DNA from: Flavobacterium sp.
GTDB taxonomy: Bacteria > Bacteroidota > Bacteroidia > Flavobacteriales > Flavobacteriaceae
Direction of reading: 5' to 3'
DNA: 64,000 bases
Assembly: GCF_013823965.1 (NCBI RefSeq)
Contig: NZ_PNNA01000101.1
Coordinates: forward strand, 1-64,000
A model generated the notes under the pieces. That model saw nothing but the letters and a program-made list of their open reading frames with translations, had not been told where the DNA came from and made no database searches. A program made the translations under genes and the position numbers. Position 1 is the stretch's first letter. Every line of letters begins with the position of its first letter. Of this stretch, positions 29,699 to 40,351 are shown piece after piece.

Positions 29699-30526
29699 AT
29701 GCAGCAAATATTTAATTTTATTTATAAAAACAGCAATAGGTTGCTGTTTTTGCTGCTTTTGGGTATTTCGTTATTTCTTACCATTCAATCCCATTCGTAT
29801 CATCGAAGTAAAGTGATTAGTTCTGCCAATTTTTTGAGTGGTGGAGTTTATGAACGCATCAACAACGTGAGCGAATATTTGAATTTGAGAACCCAAAACG
29901 ATGCACTTGCCCAAGAAAACGCGAAATTAAGAAGCCTGCTTTTTGCTGTAAAGGATACAGCTGCAATTCCAAAATTGGACAGCATCAAAGGATTGCATCC
30001 CAAAGATATTATCGTTTCTAAAGTAATTCACAACTCCTTTAATTCGCACGAAAATTACTTGACCTTGAATTCTGGCAGTCTTCAGGGCGTGAAACCAGAC
30101 ATGGGTGTCATCAACAGTTTGGGAATTGTGGGAATCATTGACAACACATCGGCAAATTATGCTACCGTAGTCAGTATCTTGAACATAAAATCCCAAATCA
30201 ACGCCAAACTTAAAAAGTCAAATCATTTTGGGTCTTTGACTTGGGACGGCAAAAGTACCGGTTATGTGCAATTGATGGATGTTCCTAGATTGGCAAGCAT
30301 AAGAAAAGGAGATACCATCGTGACAGGTGGACAATCAGTAATATTTCCTGAAAACATCAATATTGGAACTATTGACAGAATTTATGAAGAAGTAGAAACT
30401 CATTATTTCAAGATAGAAGTAAAACTATTTAATGACATGACTAATTTGGGTCACGTATATATCATCAAAAGCAAGAATCGTGAAGAAATTATCAATTTAG
30501 AAAAAAAGGAAGAAAAAGATGAATAG
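29699..30526 (+). CDS. mreC: Rod shape-determining protein MreC
   Basis: N-terminal TM, coiled-coil, VISNSLGIVGII-like core (MGVINSLGIVGIIDNTSANYATVVSILN); located between mreB and mreD. Confidence 0.95.
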   Translation: MQQIFNFIYKNSNRLLFLLLLGISLFLTIQSHSYHRSKVISSANFLSGGVYERINNVSEYLNLRTQNDALAQENAKLRSLLFAVKDTAAIPKLDSIKGLHPKDIIVSKVIHNSFNSHENYLTLNSGSLQGVKPDMGVINSLGIVGIIDNTSANYATVVSILNIKSQINAKLKKSNHFGSLTWDGKSTGYVQLMDVPRLASIRKGDTIVTGGQSVIFPENINIGTIDRIYEEVETHYFKIEVKLFNDMTNLGHVYIIKSKNREEIINLEKKEEKDE

Positions 30527-31025
30527 TGCCTTATTCGTAAATATTTTTCGTTTTCTGCTTTTGCTGGCAGTCCAAATAGTTATTTTCAACAATATGAACT
30601 TTTTGGGTTACATCAGTCCATTTCCCTATGTTCTTTTTATAATATTATATCCGGTAAACGGCAATAAATTCGGGCTTTTATTGGCTGGTTTTTTTCTGGG
30701 AATTATTATGGACATGTTCAGTAATTCAGGAGGAATCCACACGACGGCATGTTTAATTTTGGCGTATTATAGACCGTATCTTTTCAAATTTTCCTTTGGG
30801 TTAAGTTATGAATACCAAACTATTAGGTTAAATGATGTTTTGACACCCGAAAGATTTTCGTTTATACTGCTTTCAGTGTTAATTCACCATTTTATTTTGT
30901 TCCTGTTGGAAGCCTTTAGTATCGGTTTCCTGTTGGATACTTTGTTTAGAACACTGTTAAGCACCATTTTTACAATTATTATCTGTATTATAATAATATA
31001 TCTTATTAAGCCGAATAGAAGATGA
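30519..31025 (+). CDS. mreD: Rod shape-determining protein MreD
   Basis: 168 aa multi-TM protein overlapping mreC and PBP2 gene; conserved synteny. Confidence 0.9.
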   Translation: MNSALFVNIFRFLLLLAVQIVIFNNMNFLGYISPFPYVLFIILYPVNGNKFGLLLAGFFLGIIMDMFSNSGGIHTTACLILAYYRPYLFKFSFGLSYEYQTIRLNDVLTPERFSFILLSVLIHHFILFLLEAFSIGFLLDTLFRTLLSTIFTIIICIIIIYLIKPNRR

Positions 31026-32956
31026 GAAAATTGCTGCTTCCTTCCTTGATTATTATTGTAGCGTCTTTACTGGTATTACGTCTTTTCTATTTGCAAATTA
31101 TTGATGATTCTTTTAAATTAAAATCAGACAATAATGCCATCAAAATTAAATATGACTATCCCGAAAGAGGTTATATTTATGACAGAAACGGAGTATTGTT
31201 GGTTGCAAACCAGCCTTCTTACGACATCATGGTCATTCCAAGAGACATAAAAAATATTGACACTTTGGAATTTTGCCAATTATTGGATATTACCAAAGAA
31301 GATTTTTTGAAAAAAATTGCCAAAGCCAAGGTGTACAGCCCTCGTTTGCCTTCCGTGTTTTTACCTCAATTGAACAAAAGTGAATTTGCAGCGTTCCAAG
31401 AAAAAATGCGAAAATTTGAAGGCTTTTATTTTCAAAAACGTTCCCTTCGAGATTATCAAGTTAATTTTGGGGCCAATGTTTTTGGGTTCATTACCCAAGT
31501 CAACGAAAAGCAGATTGAAAAAAATCCGTATTACAACAGCGGAGATTTAATTGGCAAACAAGGCGTTGAAGAGAGTTATGAAGAAATATTACGTGGTATC
31601 AAAGGCGTGAAATATTATCAGAAAGATAAATTTAATCGCGAAATTGGTTCCTTCAAGGATGGAAAATACGATACCATTGCCGTTCAGGGAGAAGACATCA
31701 ACCTTACCCTGGATATGGTGCTTCAACAATATGGTGAGGAATTAATGGTCAACAAAAGAGGTGGAATTGTCGCCATCGAGCCATCAACTGGCGAGATTTT
31801 GGCATTGGTAACGGCACCGTCTTATGATCCGGCCATTTTGGTGGGTCGTCAAAGGTCCAAAAATTATACTTTGTTGTACCGCGATTCCATTGCAAAACCT
31901 CTTTATGACAGAGGACTATTGGCAGAATATCCTCCTGGATCTCCATTTAAAATCCTGACTGGACTTGTGGGACTTCAAGAAAACGTGATAGAATTGAATA
32001 CCACTTTTATGTGTAATCACGGTTTTGCTTATGCGCCTGGTAGATTTCAAGGATGCCATTGTGGAGGAGGAGCTCGTGATCTTCACGTTGGAATTTATAA
32101 ATCCTGCAATGCCTATTTTTCCAATGTTTATTTACGAACTATTGGAAAATATGCCAGTGCACCTTATGCCGTGGATGTTTGGAGCAACCATGTGAAAAGT
32201 TTTGGACTTGGACAATTTATGGGTTATGATTTGCCAACAGGAAAAAAAGGAAAGGTTCCCACATCTAAAACCTACAAAAAAATGTATCCAGATTGGGGTT
32301 GGAGTGGAAAAACCATTATATCAAATGCCATTGGACAAGGAGAGGTCTTGATGACACCCATTCAATTGGCCAATATGATGGCAACGGTAGCCAACAGGGG
32401 TTATTATTACACGCCCCATATCATCAAGAAAATTGAGGGTCATAAAATTGACTCGAAGTTTACCACCAAACACGTGACTACCATAGATAAAAAATATTTT
32501 GAACCCATGATAAGTGGTTTGTTTGATGTTTACAATATGGGAACAGCCGCTGGTTTAAGGGTGGAAGGTATTGATATTTGCGGTAAAACTGGGACTGCAG
32601 AGAATTTTGCAAAAATAGATGGCAAAAGAACACAACTAGAAGATCACTCCATTTTTGTGGCGTTTGCACCCAAAGACAATCCTAAAATCGCTATCGCCAT
32701 CATGATCGAAAATGGAGGTTTTGGTTCAACCATTGCCGGACCAATAGCCAGTTTAATGATTGAGAAATACTTAAGAGGAAAGATTACCAGAACCGACTTG
32801 GAAAAAAGGACCTTGGAGAGAAGTTTGCAAGATCGATACGCCAAGTTAGGTGGTTTGTCTGAAGTGGTTAAACGAGAAATGAGAAGAAAGGATTCCATTT
32901 TGAAAAAGAAAACAGCAATTCTATTGCCAAAAATTGATACTACTAAAAGCAATTAA
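31022..32956 (+). CDS. mrdA: Penicillin-binding protein 2
   Basis: PERGYIYDRNGVLLVANQPSYDI, EYPPGSPFKILTGL (SxxK), KSCNAYF (SxN), GICGKTGTAE (KTGT). Confidence 0.97.
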   Translation: MRKLLLPSLIIIVASLLVLRLFYLQIIDDSFKLKSDNNAIKIKYDYPERGYIYDRNGVLLVANQPSYDIMVIPRDIKNIDTLEFCQLLDITKEDFLKKIAKAKVYSPRLPSVFLPQLNKSEFAAFQEKMRKFEGFYFQKRSLRDYQVNFGANVFGFITQVNEKQIEKNPYYNSGDLIGKQGVEESYEEILRGIKGVKYYQKDKFNREIGSFKDGKYDTIAVQGEDINLTLDMVLQQYGEELMVNKRGGIVAIEPSTGEILALVTAPSYDPAILVGRQRSKNYTLLYRDSIAKPLYDRGLLAEYPPGSPFKILTGLVGLQENVIELNTTFMCNHGFAYAPGRFQGCHCGGGARDLHVGIYKSCNAYFSNVYLRTIGKYASAPYAVDVWSNHVKSFGLGQFMGYDLPTGKKGKVPTSKTYKKMYPDWGWSGKTIISNAIGQGEVLMTPIQLANMMATVANRGYYYTPHIIKKIEGHKIDSKFTTKHVTTIDKKYFEPMISGLFDVYNMGTAAGLRVEGIDICGKTGTAENFAKIDGKRTQLEDHSIFVAFAPKDNPKIAIAIMIENGGFGSTIAGPIASLMIEKYLRGKITRTDLEKRTLERSLQDRYAKLGGLSEVVKREMRRKDSILKKKTAILLPKIDTTKSN

Positions 32957-32973
32957 CTAGCGATTCATTTGAA

Positions 32974-34209
32974 ATGAAAAATCAAAGTATAAAGAACAAT
33001 CTCGATTGGATATGTGTCATCATCTACAGCTTATTAGTAATAATGGGTTGGTTGAACATCTATTCCTCTTCGTTGTCGTCCATGGAAGATACTTTTGAAA
33101 AGCAGTTAATCTTTATTGTGTTGACCATTCCATTAATTTTCGTCATTCTTTCTGTTGATGGAAAATTTTATGAAAAATATGCCAGTATTATCTATGGAAT
33201 TTCCTTGTTGTCCTTGGCAGGATTGTTTGCGTTTGGGAAGACTATAGCCGGTCAACGTTGCTGGTATGCTTTTGGAAGTTTTACGCTTCAACCTTCGGAA
33301 TTTGCAAAAGCCGCAACAGCATTGGCATTGGCCAAATATTTAAGCGATACGCAAATCAATTTAAAAGATGTCAATCGACAAATCCAAGCATTGGCCATTG
33401 TCTTTTTGCCGGTGATGTTGATATTGCCGCAGCCGGATCCGGGAAGTGCCTTGATATACAGCATTTTTATTGTTGTTTTATATCGCGAAGGTTTGCCTGC
33501 CTGGTATATTTGGACTGGATTTTTGGCCATTCTTTTATTCGTGTTGACACTTGTGTTGCAACCTCAATATGTAATTCTTCTGGCTTTATTGGTGATAGTT
33601 TTGGTTCATTTCAAGTCTAGATTAGGTGACAGAAATATTGTTTTGAGCAGCATTCTTTTTGTTTTGATTTCCGGATTTGTCTTGTCCGTGAATTATGTTT
33701 TCGAAAATGTGTTCAAACAACACCACCGTGATCGTTTTAATATATTGTTGGGAAAAGCCGTCGACATGAAAGGGATTGGTTATAATACAAATCAATCTGA
33801 AATTGCCATTGGCTCAGGAGGCTGGTTTGGAAAAGGATTTCTTGAAGGAACACAAACCAAAGGAGGTTTTGTGCCGGAACAACATACGGATTATATTTTT
33901 ACAACCGTGGGCGAAGAATGGGGATTTTTGGGTTCTCTTTTTGTAATTGCCCTGTTTGTGGGATTGTTTTTAAGGATTATTTACCTCGCCGAAAGACAGA
34001 AAACAAAATTTAGTCGCGTTTATGGCTACTGTGTGGCAGGAATTCTATTCATTCATTTCTTTGTGAATATTGCCATGGTATTGGGGGTATTTCCAACCAT
34101 TGGCGTGCCGTTGCCTTTCTTTTCTTATGGAGGATCCGGACTTTGGGGCTTTACCATTTTGCTGTTTATTTTTATAAAAATGGATGCCAATAAGGTAAAC
34201 GAATGGTAG
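32974..34209 (+). CDS. rodA: SEDS peptidoglycan polymerase RodA
   Basis: LQPSEFAKAATALALAKYL, LPQPDPGSALIY, GSGGWFGKGFLEGTQTKGGFVPEQHTDYIFTTVGEEWGFLG, PTIGVPLPFFSYGGSGL. Confidence 0.97.
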   Translation: MKNQSIKNNLDWICVIIYSLLVIMGWLNIYSSSLSSMEDTFEKQLIFIVLTIPLIFVILSVDGKFYEKYASIIYGISLLSLAGLFAFGKTIAGQRCWYAFGSFTLQPSEFAKAATALALAKYLSDTQINLKDVNRQIQALAIVFLPVMLILPQPDPGSALIYSIFIVVLYREGLPAWYIWTGFLAILLFVLTLVLQPQYVILLALLVIVLVHFKSRLGDRNIVLSSILFVLISGFVLSVNYVFENVFKQHHRDRFNILLGKAVDMKGIGYNTNQSEIAIGSGGWFGKGFLEGTQTKGGFVPEQHTDYIFTTVGEEWGFLGSLFVIALFVGLFLRIIYLAERQKTKFSRVYGYCVAGILFIHFFVNIAMVLGVFPTIGVPLPFFSYGGSGLWGFTILLFIFIKMDANKVNEW

Positions 34210-35055
34210 TTAATTAAAACTCCAAGATTTATAATCGCTATTTTTCTCTAAACTGTTTTCGATTTTGTCATTCAATTTTGGAAAGAAATCTATTCCGGTC
34301 ATTTTTTCGATTTGGTCCACTGAAACCACAAAATCATATATTGGTTTGTCACTTTTTTTGCTTGGAACCAAAAAAGCAATCATTTTATAACGGCCATTGG
34401 AATTGTCCAACAAGATTTTATAAAAATAATTGGGAACCGAAACGTTCTCTCTGCCAATTGTTTTCAGTGAAGGTTCCAAAATGCCTCCGGTAATTACATA
34501 CACGCCATCATATTTTGTTGCCCAATACCGCGTTTTTTGTTCTAATCTATTCCAAATCCCGCTATTGAAATCGTGTCTTTGTGGAGAAATATTTGAGGTA
34601 AAAAAAGTGTCGTTATACGCATTGATGGCAAACTCCATATCACCGGCCGGACAAAGATGGCCTTTGTCATAACCTGATTTTTTATAATTGCGCCAATCAG
34701 CGGAACCTGTTTTTACTTTCGAATCCTCTATGAAATAGGGTCTTTTAAAATTGGCATTTTTTACATAACTTTTTTTCAATTCGTAGGCAACCCATTCTGC
34801 TTGTTCGTGTTTTTCGCTATAGGATAAAGTGAAATAATCGTGTTTTATGATTTGATTCGTAGTGGATGAAGGCAGGTAATCAAAGGAGTTGCTTGGGTTT
34901 CTTTTTTCGTTGTTGGAATTTTTGGGCAATAAAACGGAAACGGAAAGCGATTCGAAAAGAAAAACTACAATGATTCCAAAACTAAAAACGCTCCAGAAAT
35001 TTTTCTTGAATTTCTGGAGCGTACTAGCAGTTGTTGATTGCTTTGTATGAGTCAT
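34210..35055 (-). CDS. Membrane-anchored/secreted DNA/RNA non-specific endonuclease (NUC1 family)
   Basis: N-terminal TM; YDKGHLCPAGDM (DRGH-like active site), FFTSNISPQRHDFNSGIWNRLEQKTR, YVITGGIL. Confidence 0.92.
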   Translation of the reverse strand: MTHTKQSTTASTLQKFKKNFWSVFSFGIIVVFLFESLSVSVLLPKNSNNEKRNPSNSFDYLPSSTTNQIIKHDYFTLSYSEKHEQAEWVAYELKKSYVKNANFKRPYFIEDSKVKTGSADWRNYKKSGYDKGHLCPAGDMEFAINAYNDTFFTSNISPQRHDFNSGIWNRLEQKTRYWATKYDGVYVITGGILEPSLKTIGRENVSVPNYFYKILLDNSNGRYKMIAFLVPSKKSDKPIYDFVVSVDQIEKMTGIDFFPKLNDKIENSLEKNSDYKSWSFN

Positions 35056-35071
35056 TAATGAAGGTTAATGC

Positions 35072-37336
35072 TTATGTTTTAACTAGTTTTTGTTTCTTCA
35101 ATGTTACGGGAACCGTTTTTTTCACGACAGGTTTGGTTTGTAAATCGTCCAGAACATTCAAGGCTTCTTCTACATAAATGTCTTTCGATAAACTCTCGTG
35201 CCATCTTTCCCTTTTTTCTTTGAGGGAAGCATCTTTATTCATTGCTTCGGCTTCTTGCGGCAAGGAAGTGAATTTTGCATGATAATCATAATCCGAAATT
35301 GGCTTGAATTTTTTATTGGTGTCTTCAATTGCTTTTTGGGTCTTTTTAAACGCTTCCATTTTCAGGCTGTACAAATTTTCTTTGCTTCTTTCATCAATCC
35401 ATTTTGCATTTTCTTCGATTAATTTGAATTGTGGATTCAGCGCGATTCTTTTCTTTGAATCTGCAATTGCTTTTTCAAATTTTGCGTTTTTAGTCCAAAC
35501 ACTGTATGTTGCGGGGTCAATTTTGTCCCAAGGCATGGCATTGTCCACATCGCGCTCGCCCATTTTCAAATAAGCATAGCGATCCGGCATGACAATATCA
35601 CTGCTCACGCCTTCTAGTTGAGTGGAGCCTCCGTTTATTCTATAAAATTTTTGCGTAGTTGTTTTCAATGCGCCTAAATCTCCTGAGCTGCTGCTTCGAA
35701 CAAATGAATTCAAATCAATCACGTTTTGAACGGTTCCTTTGCCATAAGTTTGCTTGCTGCCAATGATGATTCCTCTTTTGTAATCTTGAATGGCTGCTGC
35801 CAAAATCTCGGAAGCTGAAGCCGAAAAGCTGTTGACCATGATTACCAACGGTCCGTCCCATTCAATTTTTTTGTCTCGATCATATAAAACTTCTTTTTTT
35901 CGTCCGGCGGATTTTATTTGCACAATGGGACCTTGTTCGATAAACAAACCGGCAATATCCACCACTGTCGAAAGCGAACCTCCACCATCATCGCGAACAT
36001 CAAGCACAATTCCGTTTACCCCTGCTTTTTTCAAGGATTCCACTTCTGCGGCAACGTCTTTTCCAGCATCACGGCCGTCCTTGTTTTCAAAATCAATATA
36101 GAATTTTGGCAAATAGATTACGCCATATTTTACGCCATTTCTTTCCACCACGCTTGATTTTGCATAGGTTTCCTCAATTTCAACAATATCTCTTATGATT
36201 GAAATGGTTTTGATGCTTCCATCCACTTTTTTTACGGTAAGACGAACCTCGGAACCTTTCGGACCTTTAATTTTTTTGACCACATCGTCTAGACGCATTC
36301 CTACAATGTCAAGAGGTTCTCCATTTCCTTGGGCTACTTTCATCACGATGTCGCCTGCTTCGAGTTGTTTTCCTCTCCAAGCTGGACCTCCTGAAATAAG
36401 TTCCGTGATTTCGGTAAAGTCGTTTTTCTTTTGAAGACGAGCTCCAATTCCTTCAAATTTTCCGCTGATGCTTACATCGAAACGTTCTTTTTCTTCGGGT
36501 GGAAAATAATTGGTGTGTGGATCAAATCGGGAGGTGATGGAATTGATGTATACCGAAAACCAATCGTCTCGAGTTAAATCCTTCATGAATCCAAAATATT
36601 CGTCCAATGATTTCAAGGAACTTTCACGCGTGATTTTTTCTAATTCCTCAAAAGTTTTTGGCTTGCCGTCAGAAGATTTTTCTTTTTCAGAAATGGCTAA
36701 TTCATCAACAAACTCACCAGGTTTTGCAACCTCCGAATTGGTTTTGACATCCTTGTCAACAATTCCTTTTTCTTTGTTTTCTTGAATTTTCAAGCGATCT
36801 GTCAACGAAGAAAGAGTGGACAATTTTATTTGTTTGCGCCATCTTTCCTTTAGTTCTTGCGTGTTTTTGACATAAGGCGCTTTTTCATAATCGGTATTGA
36901 AAGTCTCGTCAATGCTGTAATCAAACGGGCTGCTTAAAATATCTTTGTACAGTTTTTTGCCTTCTTCCATTCTTGTCATCAATCGGTCATAAGTAAGATT
37001 GAAAAAAGTCAAGTCTCTATTGAGTAATTGATCGTCTAATTCAGTTTCGAATTTTGAAAATTCGTCAATATCGGATTGCAGGAAAAACCTTTTGGATGGA
37101 TCCAGTGCCTGAATATAATCTTTGTAAATTCCTTTGGAAAAAGTATCGTCAATTGTCGCGGGGCTGTAATGTCCTTTTTCGATTACAAACGTCAATAACT
37201 CCAAAAGCATTTTGTCCTTTTCGGGATCCACGCTTTTAGTGGAATTAATCTTGAATGCAAACAAGGTTGCCGAAAGTATAACTACAGCAAGTATTATTTT
37301 ATAATTTCGTTTCATAAAACTAATAATAGTATCCAT
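35072..37336 (-). CDS. Carboxy-terminal (tail-specific) processing protease with PDZ domain
   Basis: 754 aa; PDZ-like GIGARLQKKNDFTEITELISGGPAWRGKQLEAGDIVMKVAQG; GIVLDVRDDGGGSL; VNSFSASASEILAAAIQDYKRGIIIGSKQTYGKGTVQ. Confidence 0.95.
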   Translation of the reverse strand: MDTIISFMKRNYKIILAVVILSATLFAFKINSTKSVDPEKDKMLLELLTFVIEKGHYSPATIDDTFSKGIYKDYIQALDPSKRFFLQSDIDEFSKFETELDDQLLNRDLTFFNLTYDRLMTRMEEGKKLYKDILSSPFDYSIDETFNTDYEKAPYVKNTQELKERWRKQIKLSTLSSLTDRLKIQENKEKGIVDKDVKTNSEVAKPGEFVDELAISEKEKSSDGKPKTFEELEKITRESSLKSLDEYFGFMKDLTRDDWFSVYINSITSRFDPHTNYFPPEEKERFDVSISGKFEGIGARLQKKNDFTEITELISGGPAWRGKQLEAGDIVMKVAQGNGEPLDIVGMRLDDVVKKIKGPKGSEVRLTVKKVDGSIKTISIIRDIVEIEETYAKSSVVERNGVKYGVIYLPKFYIDFENKDGRDAGKDVAAEVESLKKAGVNGIVLDVRDDGGGSLSTVVDIAGLFIEQGPIVQIKSAGRKKEVLYDRDKKIEWDGPLVIMVNSFSASASEILAAAIQDYKRGIIIGSKQTYGKGTVQNVIDLNSFVRSSSSGDLGALKTTTQKFYRINGGSTQLEGVSSDIVMPDRYAYLKMGERDVDNAMPWDKIDPATYSVWTKNAKFEKAIADSKKRIALNPQFKLIEENAKWIDERSKENLYSLKMEAFKKTQKAIEDTNKKFKPISDYDYHAKFTSLPQEAEAMNKDASLKEKRERWHESLSKDIYVEEALNVLDDLQTKPVVKKTVPVTLKKQKLVKT

Positions 37337-37533
37337 AAATATTTAAAATCCAAATTACGTAAAAAACTATGCCAACAACTGCTAATACTCGCATAAATTT
37401 TTGTTAAAGATATAAAATTGTTTTTTTTCTTTCGGGTTTAATCTACTAACTGTATTAATTTTGTTTCTTTGTTTGCTTAATGTCTCCAAGTTTTTATTTG
37501 GAATTTAATCCCAATAATTTGAATACACATCCA

Positions 37534-38313
37534 ATGGAAAAAAAACAACCTTTAATCCTGGTCACTAATGACGACGGGGTTTCGGCTCCCGGAATCCGGG
37601 CATTGATAGCCGTTATGGCAGAAATAGGCGAGGTCGTTGTCGTGGCTCCTGACAGTCCCCAGAGTGCGACGGGTCATTCCATAACCATAAATGATACTTT
37701 GTATATCAATAAAATTTCCACGGACAAGGAGGGCATTCTGGAATACAGTTGTTCTGGAACTCCGGTGGATTGCGTGAAACTGGCAGTTAACGAAATCCTG
37801 AAAAGAAAACCGGATTTGTGTGTCTCAGGAGTGAACCATGGTTCGAATTCATCGATAAACGTGATTTATTCCGGAACGATGAGTGCTGCTGTCGAAGCTG
37901 GAATCGAGGGAATTCCCGCCATTGGTTTCTCTTTGTTGGATTACGATTGGAATGCCGATTTTGAGCAAATTAAATCCTTTATTCGAACCATTACGTTAGA
38001 AGTATTGGAGAAAGGACTTCCCGAAAGTGTGGTGTTGAACGTGAATTTTCCAAAATTGAAGGAAGAGCAAATTCAAGGCATAAAAATTTGTCGCCAAGCA
38101 AAAGCAATCTGGATGGAGAAATTCGACAAACGACAAACACCCCAGGGGAGAGATTACTTTTGGCTCACCGGAGAATTTGTCAACCAAGACCGCGGCGAAG
38201 ATACCGATGAATGGGCACTTGCCAATGGCTATGTTTCAGTGGTTCCGGTACAGTTTGATTTGACTGCACATCACGCCATTCAACAACTCAATACTTGGAA
38301 ATGGAATGAATAA
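37534..38313 (+). CDS. surE: 5'/3'-nucleotidase SurE
   Basis: Start at MEKKQPLILVTNDDGVSAPGIRALI; VVAPDSPQSATGHSIT; CSGTPVDCVKLAV; VSGVNHGSNSSINVIYSGTMSAAVEA. Confidence 0.97.
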   Translation: MEKKQPLILVTNDDGVSAPGIRALIAVMAEIGEVVVVAPDSPQSATGHSITINDTLYINKISTDKEGILEYSCSGTPVDCVKLAVNEILKRKPDLCVSGVNHGSNSSINVIYSGTMSAAVEAGIEGIPAIGFSLLDYDWNADFEQIKSFIRTITLEVLEKGLPESVVLNVNFPKLKEEQIQGIKICRQAKAIWMEKFDKRQTPQGRDYFWLTGEFVNQDRGEDTDEWALANGYVSVVPVQFDLTAHHAIQQLNTWKWNE

Positions 38314-38578
38314 GACGGAATTAGTAATTGGTTTTGTTATCGGGATTTTGGCTTCCGCGATTGGAAGTTATATTTTCATAACTTTTTTTACGGACTTTGA
38401 TTTCTTGGCTGGAATTCAAGCGATGAAATCTGAGGGGAAAATAGGTAAATTAATTACATTGGGTTCCATTCTTGATTTGGTTGCTTTTGGTATTTTACTA
38501 AAAATGAATAAAGAGATTATGGCTCGAGGAGTAGTTCTGGCGGTTATTATTATTGCGATTGTTACTTTATTTGCATAA
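38306..38578 (+). CDS. Hypothetical membrane protein
   Basis: 90 aa, three hydrophobic segments, overlaps surE by 8 bp and is followed by lpxB. Confidence 0.75.
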   Translation: MNKTELVIGFVIGILASAIGSYIFITFFTDFDFLAGIQAMKSEGKIGKLITLGSILDLVAFGILLKMNKEIMARGVVLAVIIIAIVTLFA

Positions 38579-38597
38579 ATTTGATGAAACGGCAAAA

Positions 38598-39707
38598 ATG
38601 AAATACTACATTATAGCAGGAGAAGCTTCGGGGGATTTACACGGTTCAAATTTGATGAAAGGATTGTACAAAGAGGATTCCAATGCCGAGATTCGGTTTT
38701 GGGGAGGCGATTTGATGCAGGCCGTGGGCGGAACTTTGGTAAAGCATTACAAGGAATTGGCTTTTATGGGTTTTGTCGAAGTGCTTTTTCATCTAAAAAC
38801 GATTTTGAACAATATCAAAATATGCAAGAAAGACATTGTAGATTTTCAACCCGACGTGATTATCTTTATAGATTATCCCGGTTTTAATTTGCGCATTGCC
38901 AAATGGGCCAAAGCAGAAGGTTTTAAAACCCATTATTATATTTCGCCACAAATTTGGGCTTGGAAAGAAAGCCGAATTGCAGACATCAAACGCGATATAG
39001 ACAAGATGTACGTGATTTTGCCTTTCGAAAAAGATTTCTATGAAAGCAAACATCATTTCGCCGTTGAATTTGTGGGCCATCCACTGATTGATGCCATTCA
39101 CGAACAACCAAGAATTGATGGCACTATTTTTAAAAAAGAAAACCAATTGAGCGAGAAACCGATTATTGCCATTTTGCCCGGAAGCCGCAAACAGGAAATT
39201 GCCAAAATGCTGTCGGTGATGTTGAGCGTGGTCAATGATTTTCCGGAATATCAATTTGTGATTGCCGGTGCGCCAAGCCAGGAATTTTCTTTTTATGAAG
39301 GTTTTATAACCAATGAAAACATCAAATTTGTTTCGAATCAAACGTATCCGTTATTGCAAAACGCCACGGCAGCATTAGTGACTTCGGGAACGGCAACACT
39401 GGAAACGGCGCTTTTTAAAGTTCCGGAAGTGGTTTGTTACAAAGGGAGTTGGATTTCCTATCAAATAGCCAAACGCATCATTACCCTAAAATATATTTCG
39501 TTGGTCAACTTGATCATGGATCAAGAAGTCGTGACCGAATTGATTCAAGAGCAATGCTCCCGGAAACCTATTCGGGAAGAATTGAAGAAAATCTTGAACC
39601 CTGATTATCGCAAAGCTCTTTTGCATAAATATGATGAGCTGGAAGAAAAATTGGGAGGTATTGGTGCCAGCGAAAAAACGGCCAAATTGATTGTCGCGAA
39701 TTTGTGA
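38598..39707 (+). CDS. lpxB: Lipid-A-disaccharide synthase
   Basis: Start at MKYYIIAGEASGDLHGSNLMKGL; RFWGGDLMQAVGG; YYISPQIWAWKESRI; VGHPLID; LPGSRKQEIAKML; ALVTSGTATLETALF. Confidence 0.96.
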   Translation: MKYYIIAGEASGDLHGSNLMKGLYKEDSNAEIRFWGGDLMQAVGGTLVKHYKELAFMGFVEVLFHLKTILNNIKICKKDIVDFQPDVIIFIDYPGFNLRIAKWAKAEGFKTHYYISPQIWAWKESRIADIKRDIDKMYVILPFEKDFYESKHHFAVEFVGHPLIDAIHEQPRIDGTIFKKENQLSEKPIIAILPGSRKQEIAKMLSVMLSVVNDFPEYQFVIAGAPSQEFSFYEGFITNENIKFVSNQTYPLLQNATAALVTSGTATLETALFKVPEVVCYKGSWISYQIAKRIITLKYISLVNLIMDQEVVTELIQEQCSRKPIREELKKILNPDYRKALLHKYDELEEKLGGIGASEKTAKLIVANL

Positions 39708-39838
39708 TGACTCTTGTTTTTTGCAATCATTCCCAATAGTCAAAAAATAAACACGAATTCCACGAGTTACAAACCGCAAGTTAGCGGTTATGGTAGGACG
39801 ACCGCAAACCCAAAGTGAAAACATAAAACGAACAGACA

Positions 39839-40351
39839 ATGGCCAACGAAGTATTATTTACAGAAAGTCAAAAATTTAAGCAATGGTGGTTATGGTTAAT
39901 TCTGTTAGGAATTAATGGACTTTTTTTATTTGGACTATTCAAACAAGTTATCGGTGGCCAACAATTTGGTGACAAACCTATGAGTAATGTAGGACTTATT
40001 GTTACAACAGTGCTGACAATCGTATTGACAATTTTGTTTGTAAACTTTCGCCTTGACACAACTATAACAAAAGATGGAATATATGTTCGTTTTTTCCCGT
40101 TTCATTTAAAGTTCAAACATTACTCTTGGGACAGTTTGACAAAATCATACGTTAGACAATATTCACCGCTGACCGAATACGGTGGTTGGGGCTTGCGACT
40201 TGGACTTTTTGGAAAAGGAACTGCCTATAATGTTTCAGGTGACAAAGGTTTGCAACTTGAATTTACAGACAAAAAGAAATTGCTTATCGGAACAAACAAA
40301 CCAGACGAATTAACCGAAACGCTTAAAAAAGTTGGACAACTAAATCAATGA
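39839..40351 (+). CDS. Hypothetical protein, two N-terminal TM helices plus PH-like domain; possible lone gene cassette
   Basis: 170 aa: WWLWLILLGINGLFLFGLF...VGLIVTTVLTIVLTILFVNFRLDTTITKDGIYVRFFPFHLKFKHYSWDSLTKSYVRQYSP; flanked by non-coding sequence on both sides. Confidence 0.75.
   Translation: MANEVLFTESQKFKQWWLWLILLGINGLFLFGLFKQVIGGQQFGDKPMSNVGLIVTTVLTIVLTILFVNFRLDTTITKDGIYVRFFPFHLKFKHYSWDSLTKSYVRQYSPLTEYGGWGLRLGLFGKGTAYNVSGDKGLQLEFTDKKKLLIGTNKPDELTETLKKVGQLNQ

Noticed and set aside
34210-35055. NUC1 endonuclease as part of a toxin or defence system
   Set aside because: No immunity gene, secretion adaptor or defence partner beside it; more consistent with a general secreted or periplasmic nuclease.
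38793-39341. 182-aa minus-strand ORF opposite lpxB
   Set aside because: Antisense to lpxB with no protein-like features.
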